This document shows positions 45,320 through 55,703 of a stretch of DNA of 64,000 nucleotides, piece after piece. Each line of letters opens with the position of its first letter. Position 1 is the first letter of the stretch. The notes under the pieces were generated by a model, which saw only the letters and a list, made by a program, of their open reading frames with translations, was not told the DNA's origin and ran no database searches. The DNA is taken from contig JAZQZZ010000048.1 of the NCBI GenBank assembly GCA_045634305.1, positions 1 to 64,000 of the forward strand, in the 5' to 3' direction. Made by a program: the position numbers and the translations under genes. Source of the DNA: HGM04593 sp045634305 (GTDB lineage Bacteria; Bacteroidota; Bacteroidia; Bacteroidales; Bacteroidaceae).

Positions 45320-46846
45320 ATGAAAAATATAATTACCTATATATTATTGGCAACGATGCTTGTGGTACCGGTATCGTGCCTCGACAAGTTCCCCGAGAAT
45401 GCTGTTCCCGAAAGCTCGGCAATAACAACCGTTGATGAGGCCGATCAGGCTGTGGTGGGTATATACTCATCGTTCCTGAGTGGTGCGCTCTACAGTGGCT
45501 ACCTTACTCTGTTGCCCGATATCCAGTGCGATATGGTATATGCCGTGAACGGTTATACAAACACATTCGGCGATGTGTGGCGTTGGGAAATCCTTGCCAC
45601 AAATCCACAGATTGAGGCTGTCTATGGTTCGCTCTATTCTGTCATCGGCAACTGTAACTTCCTGCTCGACAATGCAGCAAAGCTGAAACCGGCACTTACA
45701 AGCGATACCGAACTCGACCGTCTTGAGTCGTATTGCGGCGAGGCATATTTTGCGCGTGCGCTTGCATACAGCGAACTCATTAAACTCTATTGTGTCGATT
45801 ACAAGAGCGATGATGAGGCCAAGAACGAGCTTGGTGTTGTGCTCAAGACAAAATATTACGAGAACCAGCCAATCAGGCGTGCATCGCTCTACGACTCTTA
45901 TCAGCAGGTGCTCCGCGATCTTGATGAGGCTGCCAAGCTGTTGAAACTAGGTGATGACTACGACCCGGCTATTGACGGTTATCTCTACAACAACTCGGTT
46001 TACTTCAACGAGTATACCGTATATGCTTTGCGTGCACGTGTGGCACTTTATATGCGCGATTATGAAGAGGCTATCAAGTACTCTTCAAAAATCATTGACA
46101 GCGACATGTTCTTCCTTTCGAGCGTGAACTCGCAGTACTCTGCCGGAATGAACTATTACGATTACATGTGGCAGTATGACCTCTCGTCCGAGGTCATATG
46201 GAAGGTTGGCTTCACATCGACCAATTATGGCGGTGCGCTTGGAACTGTGTTCTTCAACTATGACTATTCATCGTTCAAGCCCGACTACGTTCCTGCCAAG
46301 TGGGTACTCGACTTATATGGCTCTAACGACTTACGCTACAATGCATTCTTCTACGAGGCACAGACAGGCTACAGCCATGGTCTTACATGGCCGCTTCTCT
46401 ACAAGTACTGGGGTAACCAGAGCCTTTACAGCGAGGCGCAGTTGTTGAATACCTCAATGCCTAAGGTGTTCCGTCTTTCGGAGCAGTATCTGATACGTGC
46501 CGAGGCTTATTGCCAGCTTGCTGTTCCTGACTATGCCAAGGCCGGCAAGGATATCTCAACGCTTATGGCTGCACGCTATACAAACGGTTCGATTGCCTTG
46601 AATGCAGACAATGCCATGGAGATTATCGAACAGGAGCGTATCAAGGAACTCTATATGGAGGGCTTCCGTCTGCAGGATCTCAAGCGTTGGGGCAAGGGTT
46701 TCGAGCGTACACCACAGGACCAGTCGCTCTCCAACGGCAGCAGCCTGAAGGTAGCGGCCGACAATCCGTTGTTCGTGTGGCCAATTCCACAACATGAGAT
46801 TGAATCGCCGGGTGCCGACATTGAACCTAATGAAAGTAACAGATAA
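45320..46846 (+). CDS. SusD/RagB-type surface lipoprotein
   Basis: A 508-residue lipoprotein (lipobox cysteine C20, VSCLDKFPE) forming the hinged lid over its SusC barrel. TPR-like helices are visible (CGEAYFARALAYSELIKLY), as are the family C-terminal ERIKELYMEGFRLQDLKRWG and VWPIPQHEI. The family captures glycans in most loci, but RagB and BT2263 bind peptides. It ends 12 bases before the next gene. Confidence 0.93.
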   Translation: MKNIITYILLATMLVVPVSCLDKFPENAVPESSAITTVDEADQAVVGIYSSFLSGALYSGYLTLLPDIQCDMVYAVNGYTNTFGDVWRWEILATNPQIEAVYGSLYSVIGNCNFLLDNAAKLKPALTSDTELDRLESYCGEAYFARALAYSELIKLYCVDYKSDDEAKNELGVVLKTKYYENQPIRRASLYDSYQQVLRDLDEAAKLLKLGDDYDPAIDGYLYNNSVYFNEYTVYALRARVALYMRDYEEAIKYSSKIIDSDMFFLSSVNSQYSAGMNYYDYMWQYDLSSEVIWKVGFTSTNYGGALGTVFFNYDYSSFKPDYVPAKWVLDLYGSNDLRYNAFFYEAQTGYSHGLTWPLLYKYWGNQSLYSEAQLLNTSMPKVFRLSEQYLIRAEAYCQLAVPDYAKAGKDISTLMAARYTNGSIALNADNAMEIIEQERIKELYMEGFRLQDLKRWGKGFERTPQDQSLSNGSSLKVAADNPLFVWPIPQHEIESPGADIEPNESNR

Positions 46847-46858
46847 CAGCTGCGATAT

Positions 46859-47773
46859 ATGAAAATGAACATTATATATAGATTTTCAAGGAATTTATTG
46901 GGTCTGGCGCTTGCCGTTGCTTTGGTAAGCAGTTGTAACGAGGGCGAGCCTATGGCACCTTCGACTCCCGATTACATACAGTTCTCGGACACGCTCTATG
47001 TGTTGCCGGTTGCCGATGACGTGGAATTCCACAATGTGCCGGTGGTTGCCACCAAGGCTTGCGACTATGACCGTACGGTCGCTGTGGAGATTGTTGATGC
47101 GGCCAGCAATGCAATCGAGGGCAGACACTATTCACTGGAGTCGAACACTATCACCATCAAGGCCGGTGAACTGGTTGCCAATGTGCGTGTGCGCGGTTAC
47201 CATAACAATATCGATGTGTACGATTCTTTAGGTTTCAAACTAAACCTTATCGTGCCCGAGGGACTTCAGTGGGATATGTATGGCACAGAGGCAAACGTGC
47301 TGTTGCAGAAAGCCTGCAAGTTCGATATCAATGCCTTTACCGGATATTGCCTGCTGACATCGACATACATCATCAACTACATGCCCGATATTGACATGAG
47401 ATTGGTGAAGTCAGAGATTGACCCCGATAACGAGAACACCATCATTATCAGGGACTATTTCTTCGATGGCTATGATGCGAGAATAAAGTTTGACTCTGAA
47501 GATATCCTGAACCCGCTCATTGAAATGGAGGACCAGGTGTTCGGTCCGACATCCGAGGCTTTCGGCACTCTCTATGGTGACGGATTGATAAGAATGTACC
47601 AGCCGACAGCGTACACATCATACTTCAGCAGTTGTGAGAAGTTCATATTCCAGTACATGACACTTTATGTTCCGGGAATGGAAGAAGGAACAAATACTGT
47701 GGGAACATTCGTGAATGCCATTGAGTGGATCAGTGACGATGAGGCCGAGAAACTTAAACGGGAGGGATATTAA
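46859..47773 (+). CDS. DUF4843-like surface lipoprotein
   Basis: A 304-residue lipoprotein (cysteine C26, SSCNEGEP, with an acidic tail fitting the surface-export signal). The N-terminal half has a Calx-beta-like pattern (RTVAVEIVDAASNAIEGRHY, then VRVRGYHNN), the layout of DUF4843 proteins that follow SusCD pairs. In the B. thetaiotaomicron peptide importer the accessory lipoproteins sit on the outside of the barrel; this one is a likely counterpart. Function otherwise unknown. Confidence 0.78.
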   Translation: MKMNIIYRFSRNLLGLALAVALVSSCNEGEPMAPSTPDYIQFSDTLYVLPVADDVEFHNVPVVATKACDYDRTVAVEIVDAASNAIEGRHYSLESNTITIKAGELVANVRVRGYHNNIDVYDSLGFKLNLIVPEGLQWDMYGTEANVLLQKACKFDINAFTGYCLLTSTYIINYMPDIDMRLVKSEIDPDNENTIIIRDYFFDGYDARIKFDSEDILNPLIEMEDQVFGPTSEAFGTLYGDGLIRMYQPTAYTSYFSSCEKFIFQYMTLYVPGMEEGTNTVGTFVNAIEWISDDEAEKLKREGY

Positions 47774-47775
47774 AA

Positions 47776-49287
47776 ATGATGAGATATATGAAATATATAA
47801 GCAAATGGTATATTGCCTGCCTTGCAATGGCTTTCTGTTGTTTGGCAGTGGCATGCTCCGATGAAGAGGATGTTGTTCCGGTAGATGTGACATTTACCGC
47901 ACCCGGTGAATTTGATATGGCCTCTCTCGACAACTGTGAAAGTATTGTCAGCTCGTTTGAGCTCACCTCAAACGGCGCCTGGACTCTTTTCAGCGACAAG
48001 ATGTGGGTAAAACTCTCGCTGCAGGCCGATGGTGAGTTTTTCAACGACATTCAAGGCGGTGAGGGCACACACACCATATATATAAAGGTCACCAATGACG
48101 CGCGCGGTTTCGGCAATGCAAAGGCTAATGTGACTGTTGTAGTTGGTGGTGTGTCAAAGGGTGTTGTGACTATCGAACGCGAGGGCAAGGAGCATGAGTT
48201 CGCTCTGTTATCTGGCGATGGCGAGGTGCTTGAAGAAATAGAAATAGGTACCGATGCAACCGTGTGGGTTGCTCCGGCCGCTAACTTTGACTGCTCGATA
48301 CTCGATTGTCCCGCTTGGATTTCTGCGCCCGAGGCTGTTGATGGTGGTTTTGCTTTGACTGTATCTGCAGCATATGTACCATATGAGAAAAAGGATACAG
48401 TTACCTTTGGTAATGTAGACCGCAGTGTACTCTATAAAGTGCCTGTAACATATGTGGGCATGGAGCGTTCTTTGATGAAGATTGAGGGAGAGAATACTCC
48501 TTGGGGTTGGAAAGTGTCGCCGGACGGAAAGACTTTCTTGCAGGAGACGACATCGGCTTCAGGAGAGAGTATAGAGACTATAATAGAAGATGCACTCACA
48601 TTCTCTGTAACCTGTTTCAATTATGATTACAGATTGGTTCCGCTCAAGGTGAATAATGGAAAACTTGAGGAGATGAGTGCTGGTGAGTCATGGATTCTTG
48701 CTTCGCAGGACGAGAATGAACCTTCGAAATTAAGTGTTTCTGTCGCAGAAATGGAGGCTACGTCGCGCGCGGGTTATCTATTTGCCGTCCCGGCTACAAT
48801 GTACGGTAACTTTACCGATTCACTTGCCGCAAGCAGTGATGTCGATGCATTCATTGATGCAAACCTCTCGTATGTTGTGTTGGAGGTAGAACAGAAGAGT
48901 CTTGAAGGTACAGATGGGTTCATAGTTACCGATGCAAATGGTGCTGCTGTGGCATGTGCGACAGAGGAGGAGTATTACGAGTGGCTTTGCAGCGAGTTCT
49001 CGATAACCGACCTTACTGCTTGTGAACTTGTCCCGGGTAAGAGCTATACAATAGCTACAAGACTCAATGCAAGTGATTGGCAGGGCAACTTCGCAATTAC
49101 CGACCTCGAGGGTGCGCACCAACGTCTCAAGTCATGGGGCAATCCAAGTGCGGAACTTGGCGAAGATGGCTTGTACCGCTTGAATATTACTGTTCCCGCA
49201 TCGCTCAACAAGACAATAATATTGCGTCTGTATACTCCGCAGATTGTAAACATCAAGGCTCTTGTCATAAGACCAGTGACACAATGA
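47776..49287 (+). CDS. BACON-like surface lipoprotein of the SusCD locus
   Basis: A 503-residue lipoprotein (C27, VACSDEED). Two N-terminal beta-sandwich segments have BACON-like features (SNGAWTLFSDKMWVKLS about 55-72; a second about 140-220 with CPAWISAPEA). They are followed by a unique region rich in acidic residues and a C-terminal jelly-roll-like segment (NKTIILRLYTPQIVNIKALVI). BACON domains are thought to hold surface proteins away from the membrane or bind ligands. It begins two bases after the preceding stop. I cannot assign a ligand. Confidence 0.72.
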   Translation: MMRYMKYISKWYIACLAMAFCCLAVACSDEEDVVPVDVTFTAPGEFDMASLDNCESIVSSFELTSNGAWTLFSDKMWVKLSLQADGEFFNDIQGGEGTHTIYIKVTNDARGFGNAKANVTVVVGGVSKGVVTIEREGKEHEFALLSGDGEVLEEIEIGTDATVWVAPAANFDCSILDCPAWISAPEAVDGGFALTVSAAYVPYEKKDTVTFGNVDRSVLYKVPVTYVGMERSLMKIEGENTPWGWKVSPDGKTFLQETTSASGESIETIIEDALTFSVTCFNYDYRLVPLKVNNGKLEEMSAGESWILASQDENEPSKLSVSVAEMEATSRAGYLFAVPATMYGNFTDSLAASSDVDAFIDANLSYVVLEVEQKSLEGTDGFIVTDANGAAVACATEEEYYEWLCSEFSITDLTACELVPGKSYTIATRLNASDWQGNFAITDLEGAHQRLKSWGNPSAELGEDGLYRLNITVPASLNKTIILRLYTPQIVNIKALVIRPVTQ

Positions 49288-49290
49288 TAA

Positions 49291-51939
49291 ATGAATGAAG
49301 TTATGAACAGAATACGAATATATTTGATGTTATTGTTTATGTCGCTCACAGGAGTGGCATTGGTTGGCTGTGCCGAGGAGGAGAATGACCAGCAGGTGCA
49401 GTATGGCTACGTACAGTTCAAGGTGGGGCAGGCAACCCGTTCTGTCGACAGGCTCGAGAGCCTTGCCGAGGCAAAGAAGGTGAAAGTCTATCTCCAGTAC
49501 AATGGGCACACAATTGAGCAGACACTTCTGCTTAATGCATACAATGATGAAACTGCCGAGTATGGTTTGCGTAGTGACAAGTTGCGTCTTTTGGCGGGTA
49601 AATACAGCCTTATTGGTTATGTGCTCTACAATCAGCTTGACAGTGAAATCCAGCAGAGGGATGTTGAGGATTGTCTGTTTGAAGTTGTACCCGGAGGCCT
49701 CTATGTGCAGCATATCACGCCCGATGTGGTGGAGCGCGGACGTGTGTCGTTCAAGCTTGTCAAGCAGGGTCTGCAAACACGTGGTGTCGGTGGTGACGGT
49801 TACTATCCTTTCAGCGATATCAGAACTGTTGATATTACAGTGCAGAATCTCTTTACAAAAGAGCTTACAACCTTTGAAAAGATTGCCGTGAAGTATACCG
49901 AGGGCTTTGGTCAGGGCCCGGCCGATGAGAATCTCTATCCCGGTGCAAATGCCGAGACATCATATGCGTTGTGCGACACCCTGGTTTGGCTCAAGGCCGG
50001 AGAGTATCGTGTGCAGCATTGCGTCACATATTCCGACAAGAGGGGAAAGACTATGCTTGCAGTGGAGGAGAACAATACCGATGCGACTTTTGTCGTAGAG
50101 GATGATTTTGACACAAAGGATGTTAATGTGCCTGTCAATCTTTCAGAGACAGCCGAGTATATCAAGGACTATATTGCCCTGAAAGAGATATGGGAGGCAC
50201 TCGATGGCCCTAATTGGAGTTATGTCGGTGATGCCTTGGCTGATGGAATTAACTGGAACTTCAACAAGGATATTGATATGTGGGGTATCCAGCCAGGTGT
50301 TCAGCTCGATGCCAATGGGCGTGTTGCAACAATCTCGCTCGAGGGATTCGGTCCGAAGGGTGTAGTGCCCGATGCTATAGGCCAGTTGACCGAACTCTCA
50401 ATTCTCTATCTCGGCAGTCACTCCGACCTGTTGGGCGGTCACCTTTTCGGTCGCATAACACCTGACATGACCGCAGAGCAGATGAGTGCAATACGTATGG
50501 ATTATGCCGACAGGGTGCTGGAAAAGGACTTCCGTACCGGTTATTCACCGTTGTGGCAGAAAACTATAGAACTTGACCCCAACGAAAAACCTATCCGCAA
50601 GGGAATATCTTTGAAGGGAATACACTTCGGTGACATGACAAACGGTATCGTGGGTGTTTCCAAGGCTTTGCAGCGTTGTACCAACCTGCAGCAGTTCTTC
50701 ATTGCCAACTGCCCAATCACCGTTGACAGTTTCTTTGTGGATATTAAGCCTGAATCTCCTTTTTATGAGGAGCGTGAGTCTCTCAGCTGGGAGAACATGA
50801 CAACGCTCTATGATATCGAGATTTTCAACTGTCCCAAGCTTACAGCTCTTCCAATGGAGATGCTTGCATCGATTCCCGAACTTCAGATGCTCAATGTTGC
50901 AAGCAACAAGGGTATCTCGGGCAAACAATTGAAGAAGGATTGGGAGACATTCATCAATGGCAATAGCGGTGACAGATTGCAGGTTCTATATCTTGGTTTC
51001 AACAACCTCGAGGAGACCCCGGTTTACGAGGAATTGAGCAAGATGACCAAGCTTGGAATGATTGACTGCACCAACAATCAGTTGAAAACAGTACATCCGT
51101 TCGGTAAGGAGATTACACTTGCAAAGGTATTCCTCGACTACAACAAGATTGAGAGATTGACAGCTGCACCCGATGGCTACTTCTGCGGTTATTCACAACT
51201 TGAGAGCTTCAGCGCGACAAACAATGAGATGACAATGTTCCCCGATATCTTCAATGCAAAGTCGGTGTATGTGATGCAGTCGGTCGATTTCTCATACAAT
51301 AAGATTTCCGGTTTTGAGAACGGCGACAACTTCAAGGGTGTAAACTCTTCGGCGGTAAATATCACAAACAACCGTCTTGAGACATTCCCCGGTATACTTT
51401 TCAAAACCGGTTCTCCAATGAACCAGCTTATATTGGCCGGTAACGGAATGAAGAAGATTCCCGAGGGTTCACTCAAGGGTGAGAATGCCTTCCTACTCGA
51501 GGCACTCGACCTCAGCTACAACTATCTGAGCGAGCTACCCGATGACTTCTATGCACGTACATTGCCTTATCTGGCAGGTATGGATTTGAGCTACAACCGC
51601 TTCTCTTCATTCCCCACAAAACCGTTGAGCATATCAACATTGAGCCGTTTCTTCATCCGTTATCAGCGCGATGAGAACGGAAACCGTTGCCTCAAGGAGT
51701 GGCCGACTGGTCTTTACACCTGTCCTTCCATGGCAGTGTTCTGTATCGGCGGCAACGACCTGCGCAAGATCGAGGACACCATTTCTCCATACATCATGTA
51801 CTTTGAGATTGCTGATAATCCCAATATCTCAATCGATATGTCATCGGTGTGCGATTACATATATGCAGGATACTACACTCTCATATATGACAGAACACAG
51901 GATATCCGTGGTTGTGATGCCCTGGTTCTTGATAAATGA
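49291..51939 (+). CDS. DUF4458-type leucine-rich-repeat surface lipoprotein
   Basis: An 882-residue lipoprotein (C27, VGCAEEEND). The first 135 residues after the cysteine (GYVQFKVGQATRSV, then KVKVYLQYNG and EYGLRSDKLRLLAGKYSL) match the DUF4458 pattern. From about 290 to the end, irregular leucine-rich repeats are visible (LQVLYLGFNNLEE, LGMIDCTNNQLKT, LEALDLSYNYLSELP, LAGMDLSYNRFSSFP). LRR surfaces usually bind proteins, so a role in capturing protein or peptide substrate is plausible. It starts 3 bases after the preceding gene. Confidence 0.8.
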   Translation: MNEVMNRIRIYLMLLFMSLTGVALVGCAEEENDQQVQYGYVQFKVGQATRSVDRLESLAEAKKVKVYLQYNGHTIEQTLLLNAYNDETAEYGLRSDKLRLLAGKYSLIGYVLYNQLDSEIQQRDVEDCLFEVVPGGLYVQHITPDVVERGRVSFKLVKQGLQTRGVGGDGYYPFSDIRTVDITVQNLFTKELTTFEKIAVKYTEGFGQGPADENLYPGANAETSYALCDTLVWLKAGEYRVQHCVTYSDKRGKTMLAVEENNTDATFVVEDDFDTKDVNVPVNLSETAEYIKDYIALKEIWEALDGPNWSYVGDALADGINWNFNKDIDMWGIQPGVQLDANGRVATISLEGFGPKGVVPDAIGQLTELSILYLGSHSDLLGGHLFGRITPDMTAEQMSAIRMDYADRVLEKDFRTGYSPLWQKTIELDPNEKPIRKGISLKGIHFGDMTNGIVGVSKALQRCTNLQQFFIANCPITVDSFFVDIKPESPFYEERESLSWENMTTLYDIEIFNCPKLTALPMEMLASIPELQMLNVASNKGISGKQLKKDWETFINGNSGDRLQVLYLGFNNLEETPVYEELSKMTKLGMIDCTNNQLKTVHPFGKEITLAKVFLDYNKIERLTAAPDGYFCGYSQLESFSATNNEMTMFPDIFNAKSVYVMQSVDFSYNKISGFENGDNFKGVNSSAVNITNNRLETFPGILFKTGSPMNQLILAGNGMKKIPEGSLKGENAFLLEALDLSYNYLSELPDDFYARTLPYLAGMDLSYNRFSSFPTKPLSISTLSRFFIRYQRDENGNRCLKEWPTGLYTCPSMAVFCIGGNDLRKIEDTISPYIMYFEIADNPNISIDMSSVCDYIYAGYYTLIYDRTQDIRGCDALVLDK

Positions 51940-51957
51940 TATTAATGCAGATAGATT

Positions 51958-53667
51958 ATGATGGATAAATTATATAAGATAGCATTAGGATTGATTGTCT
52001 GTTTCCCGTTTGTCGCTTGTAACGATGACGATGATAAGAGTGCAAACTTTTCTTTGGACAAGAGTGAGATAACATTCGGGGCCGAGGGCGGTGCTGATGT
52101 CTTGCTTGTTGAGAGCAATGATAACTGGACAGTGTCGGTTTCGGAACCGTGGCTGTCGGTTTCACCTGCAAGCGGAACCGGAAATGCGGCATGTCGTGTG
52201 GTTGTGGATTCTTCACTTGTAAACGAAATGCGTACAGCATCTGTGCGTTTCACACCTTCGGTAATGCCGGCTATGGCAGTGACAGTGAAGCAGATGGGTT
52301 ATGGCAAGATGATTGTTCCCGAAAGCAGTGAGATAAGCATTGAGTCATCGGCAAAGATGGAAGAGCGCTATTTTGAGACAACTGTTACCACAAATGTGAA
52401 ATTCTCGGTAGAGATTGACCATCTTGGTGCCGAGGAGTGGTTGACATCGGAGAGTGTCTCTGTAGAACTTGATAAGGGTGCACGTCCACGTACGGCAAAG
52501 TTGCGCTTCGATTGGAAGATGAACACCGTTCCCCAGGAACGCGTTGCCGAAATAAAACTCATACCCGAGAATGAGGATTCTGCTTTGGTGGAGCCTGCTG
52601 TGATATCGGTAATCCAGAAACCGGCATTGAAGATTGAGGATAATCGTGCAGGTGACTCAATTGCCCTTGTGGTAATATATGAGCGCATGAACTGCTGGAA
52701 CGATGCTTGGGATACAAGTGAGAATATTCAGCACTGGAACGGTGTGACATTATGGGAGGCTGCCGACGAGGAAATTGTCAGCGGTGAAGTGCCACAGGCT
52801 GCCGTTGGCCGTGTGCGTGCGGTGCAATACAGTTTCCTGAACACAAAGGAGACCGTCCCGGCAGAGATACGCCATCTGAAGTATCTTGAGTCATTGTCAA
52901 TATCAAGTAATGTCAACACAATGCTACTGAACATTGAGTTGGGTAGCGAGATCTGCGAACTTGAGTACTTGAAGTATCTCACGCTATTCTCCTACGGTAT
53001 CGTGTCATTGCCCGATGACTTTGTAAAACTCGGTAATTCACTTGTGGCTCTTGATTTGAGTGCGAACAACTTCACCGAGATACCGGCGATACTTACACAG
53101 GAGAATTTCCCTAAACTCAGGTCGTTGAGCTTTGTGGCATCGCGCCGTTGGAACGTGACCGATCTGCGCAAGAAAGATGAATATGAAGATGGTCTCGGTC
53201 TGCACATCAATGCAAGTACTGACAATGTCTTCCGTCGTCTCTTCCTGTGGGAGAATCTTGAGGAACTGGCATTCTCGAACTGTTATATTGAGGGAGAACT
53301 GCCCAATTTTACTGTTGGTGAAGAGGGTGTTGTGGCATATACCCAGAAGGATGTAGATGCTTGGGGCGGTGATACAATACAGTACCTTGCGGATAATGAA
53401 ATGCCAAAGATTTTGCCAAATTGCACAATGCTGCGTCTTAACCTGAACTTCCTTACAGGTGACTTGCCCGATTGGTTGCTCTATCATCCCCATTTCCTTG
53501 ATTGGGCACCAGACCTGCTCATCTTCAACCAGCAGGAAAAGGGCTTGAACTCGGCCGGAGAGGCAGTGCGTTTTGACAATGAGCCAAAGACCTTTGACTA
53601 TTACTATGATCTATTCCCGGGAACAAGGGAAAAATATGAACTTAAAGATGAATTGACAGAGGAGTGA
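51958..53667 (+). CDS. BACON plus LRR-like surface lipoprotein
   Basis: A 569-residue lipoprotein (C21, VACNDDDDKS). The BACON domain at about 30-120 shows the hallmark SNDNWTVSVSEPWLSVSPASG and a C-terminal VTVKQMGYG strand. A second domain of the same kind follows (about 125-225, ending VISVIQKP). The rest carries leucine-rich-repeat-like segments (LVALDLSANNFTEIP, LEELAFSNCYIEG, LRLNLNFLTGDLP). It shares the LRR theme with the upstream gene, perhaps by duplication and domain swapping. Its 3' end lies two bases before the protease ATG. Confidence 0.78.
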   Translation: MMDKLYKIALGLIVCFPFVACNDDDDKSANFSLDKSEITFGAEGGADVLLVESNDNWTVSVSEPWLSVSPASGTGNAACRVVVDSSLVNEMRTASVRFTPSVMPAMAVTVKQMGYGKMIVPESSEISIESSAKMEERYFETTVTTNVKFSVEIDHLGAEEWLTSESVSVELDKGARPRTAKLRFDWKMNTVPQERVAEIKLIPENEDSALVEPAVISVIQKPALKIEDNRAGDSIALVVIYERMNCWNDAWDTSENIQHWNGVTLWEAADEEIVSGEVPQAAVGRVRAVQYSFLNTKETVPAEIRHLKYLESLSISSNVNTMLLNIELGSEICELEYLKYLTLFSYGIVSLPDDFVKLGNSLVALDLSANNFTEIPAILTQENFPKLRSLSFVASRRWNVTDLRKKDEYEDGLGLHINASTDNVFRRLFLWENLEELAFSNCYIEGELPNFTVGEEGVVAYTQKDVDAWGGDTIQYLADNEMPKILPNCTMLRLNLNFLTGDLPDWLLYHPHFLDWAPDLLIFNQQEKGLNSAGEAVRFDNEPKTFDYYYDLFPGTREKYELKDELTEE

Positions 53668-53669
53668 TT

Positions 53670-55694
53670 ATGAAAACAAAAGCATTTATATATTCAGTAC
53701 TGTTTGCATTCGCTTTGTCATCGTGCAACGAGAATGAGATTGTGAATGATGTACCTGATGTTCAGGAGCCGTCTTTGTCGTTGACTGTGGATGCCATAGA
53801 TGGAGAGCTTCTCATTAAGTTTTCTCCTGAGATGACAAGCATCCTGGACAGCTATTTTGTAACCCGCGCTGTCGGTGCCGGAAAAGCGACACGCAGCGGT
53901 ATTCCATCTACCGATGAGGTTCTCGGTATCTTGGGCGCATACAGTTTTGAGCGTGTTTTCCCTGTTGACCCACGTACCGAAGAACGTACGCGCGAGGCGG
54001 GTCTGCATCTTTGGTACAAGGTCTGTTTCGACAAGGATGTAGACCTTGAAGCGGCTATCAGGGAACTTGCCAAGCTTGGCGAGATTTCAAAAATACAGTG
54101 CAACAAGAAGATTTACCGCATAGACAACAGGGTGGCAAAGGAAAGCCTTCAAATGGGTGTTACACGCGCAGCCAACAATCTACCGTTCAACGATCCCGAG
54201 CTTTCACTGCAGTGGGGTTATATAAACAAAGGCGGCTATGGCTTTGAGCAGTCATGGGCAAATGTCATTGCCGGCTGTGATGTCGGTTGCGAAGAGGCTT
54301 GGGCGCTCTGCACGGGTGACAGCTCAATCATTGTGGGTGTGATGGACGAGGGTGTACATTGGGAACACCCCGATTTAAGAGCGAACATCTGGGTGAACGA
54401 GGATGAGGAGTACGCTTCGGGAGTTGACAATGACGGCAACGGATACAAGGGTGATCGTTACGGCTATAACTTCGCAACAGACCGTGGATATATTGCCACA
54501 ACATCGACCAATGACACGGGTCACGGAACACACGTTGCCGGTACAATTGCAGCGGTGAACAACAACGGAATCGGTGTGTCAGGTATTGCCGGTGGCGATG
54601 CTGCAGCAGGCAAAGGTGGTGTGAGAATCATGTCGTTGCAGATTTTTGACGATGCATATGCTTCTACAGTTGCAATGGAGGCCAAGGCATTCAAGTATGC
54701 GGCCGACAATGGTGCAGTCATTATGCAGTGCAGTTGGGGCTACAACTCGGCCTATTCGAATATCATGCAGGGATATACTCCCGGTCCGGCTTCGGAGGAG
54801 GAGTGGGAGACGCTTTATCCTCTTGAGAAGGAGGCAATCGACTACTTTATCAACAATGCCGGTTCACCCAATGGCGTGATTGATGGTGGTATCGTGGTCT
54901 TTGCGTCGGGCAATGAGTTTGCCGGAATGTCGGCCTATCCCGGTGCATACTCAAAATGTATCTCAGTGAGTGCAGTTGCAGCTGATTATACTCCGGCGAC
55001 ATATTCCAACTTTGGTGCAGAGGTTGACCTTTCTGCTCCCGGTGGTGACGGCGACTACTATGGCACTCCGGGCAGCAGCTATGACAATGGCGGTATGATA
55101 TACTCGACGTTGGTTGTTGAGGGGAAACCTACATATGGTTACTATGAGGGTACATCAATGGCATGTCCTCACGTTTCTGGTGTTGTGGCTCTGGGACTCT
55201 CTTATGCCGTTGAACAACGTCGTCATTTCCGTGCCCAGGAGTTCATTGACCTTGTGTACAACACTGCTACAGACATTGACAGCTACTTTGTGGGCGAAAA
55301 AATGTCATATTACAACCACTCTTCGCCCGGTTCGGCTGCTACAAAGACCGAACTTTCAAAGTACAAGGGCAAGATGGGCCGTTTGGTGAATGCCGGTGCG
55401 TTGTTGAAGGCTGTTGGTGGAGCCGGACACGACATGAAATTGCCTAATGTCTATCTCGCTCCTGCTGAAAGCAAGGAAATCGATCTTGCGCGTTTCTTTG
55501 TGGGTGGCGAGAAACTGTCTTACAGTGCAAAGGTAGCCGACAGTGACATTGCTACAGTGAGTGTGACAGGTACTGTAATGACCGTTAAAGGTATTGCCGA
55601 TGGATTTACTACCATAGACATTACTGTTGATGGTGAGGTGCATCGTGTGACTGTTACCGTGCGCAACGGTGCCAACGGTAACGGCTGGATGTAA
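53670..55694 (+). CDS. S8 (subtilisin-like) serine protease lipoprotein
   Basis: A 674-residue surface lipoprotein (C19, SSCNENEI) with a complete subtilase triad: D226 (VGVMDEGVHWEHPDL), H285 (GHGTHVAG) and S496 (GTSMACPHVSG), plus the oxyanion asparagine N415 (FASGNE). About 150 residues before the catalytic domain look like a propeptide, and about 90 C-terminal residues form Ig-like strands (VTVRNGANG). It would cut proteins outside the cell to peptides for the SusCD pair. I use the ATG at 53670; a GTG six bases earlier overlaps the previous stop. This is the strongest clue that the locus handles protein. Confidence 0.92.
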   Translation: MKTKAFIYSVLFAFALSSCNENEIVNDVPDVQEPSLSLTVDAIDGELLIKFSPEMTSILDSYFVTRAVGAGKATRSGIPSTDEVLGILGAYSFERVFPVDPRTEERTREAGLHLWYKVCFDKDVDLEAAIRELAKLGEISKIQCNKKIYRIDNRVAKESLQMGVTRAANNLPFNDPELSLQWGYINKGGYGFEQSWANVIAGCDVGCEEAWALCTGDSSIIVGVMDEGVHWEHPDLRANIWVNEDEEYASGVDNDGNGYKGDRYGYNFATDRGYIATTSTNDTGHGTHVAGTIAAVNNNGIGVSGIAGGDAAAGKGGVRIMSLQIFDDAYASTVAMEAKAFKYAADNGAVIMQCSWGYNSAYSNIMQGYTPGPASEEEWETLYPLEKEAIDYFINNAGSPNGVIDGGIVVFASGNEFAGMSAYPGAYSKCISVSAVAADYTPATYSNFGAEVDLSAPGGDGDYYGTPGSSYDNGGMIYSTLVVEGKPTYGYYEGTSMACPHVSGVVALGLSYAVEQRRHFRAQEFIDLVYNTATDIDSYFVGEKMSYYNHSSPGSAATKTELSKYKGKMGRLVNAGALLKAVGGAGHDMKLPNVYLAPAESKEIDLARFFVGGEKLSYSAKVADSDIATVSVTGTVMTVKGIADGFTTIDITVDGEVHRVTVTVRNGANGNGWM

Positions 55695-55703
55695 TGCGAA
55701 ACA

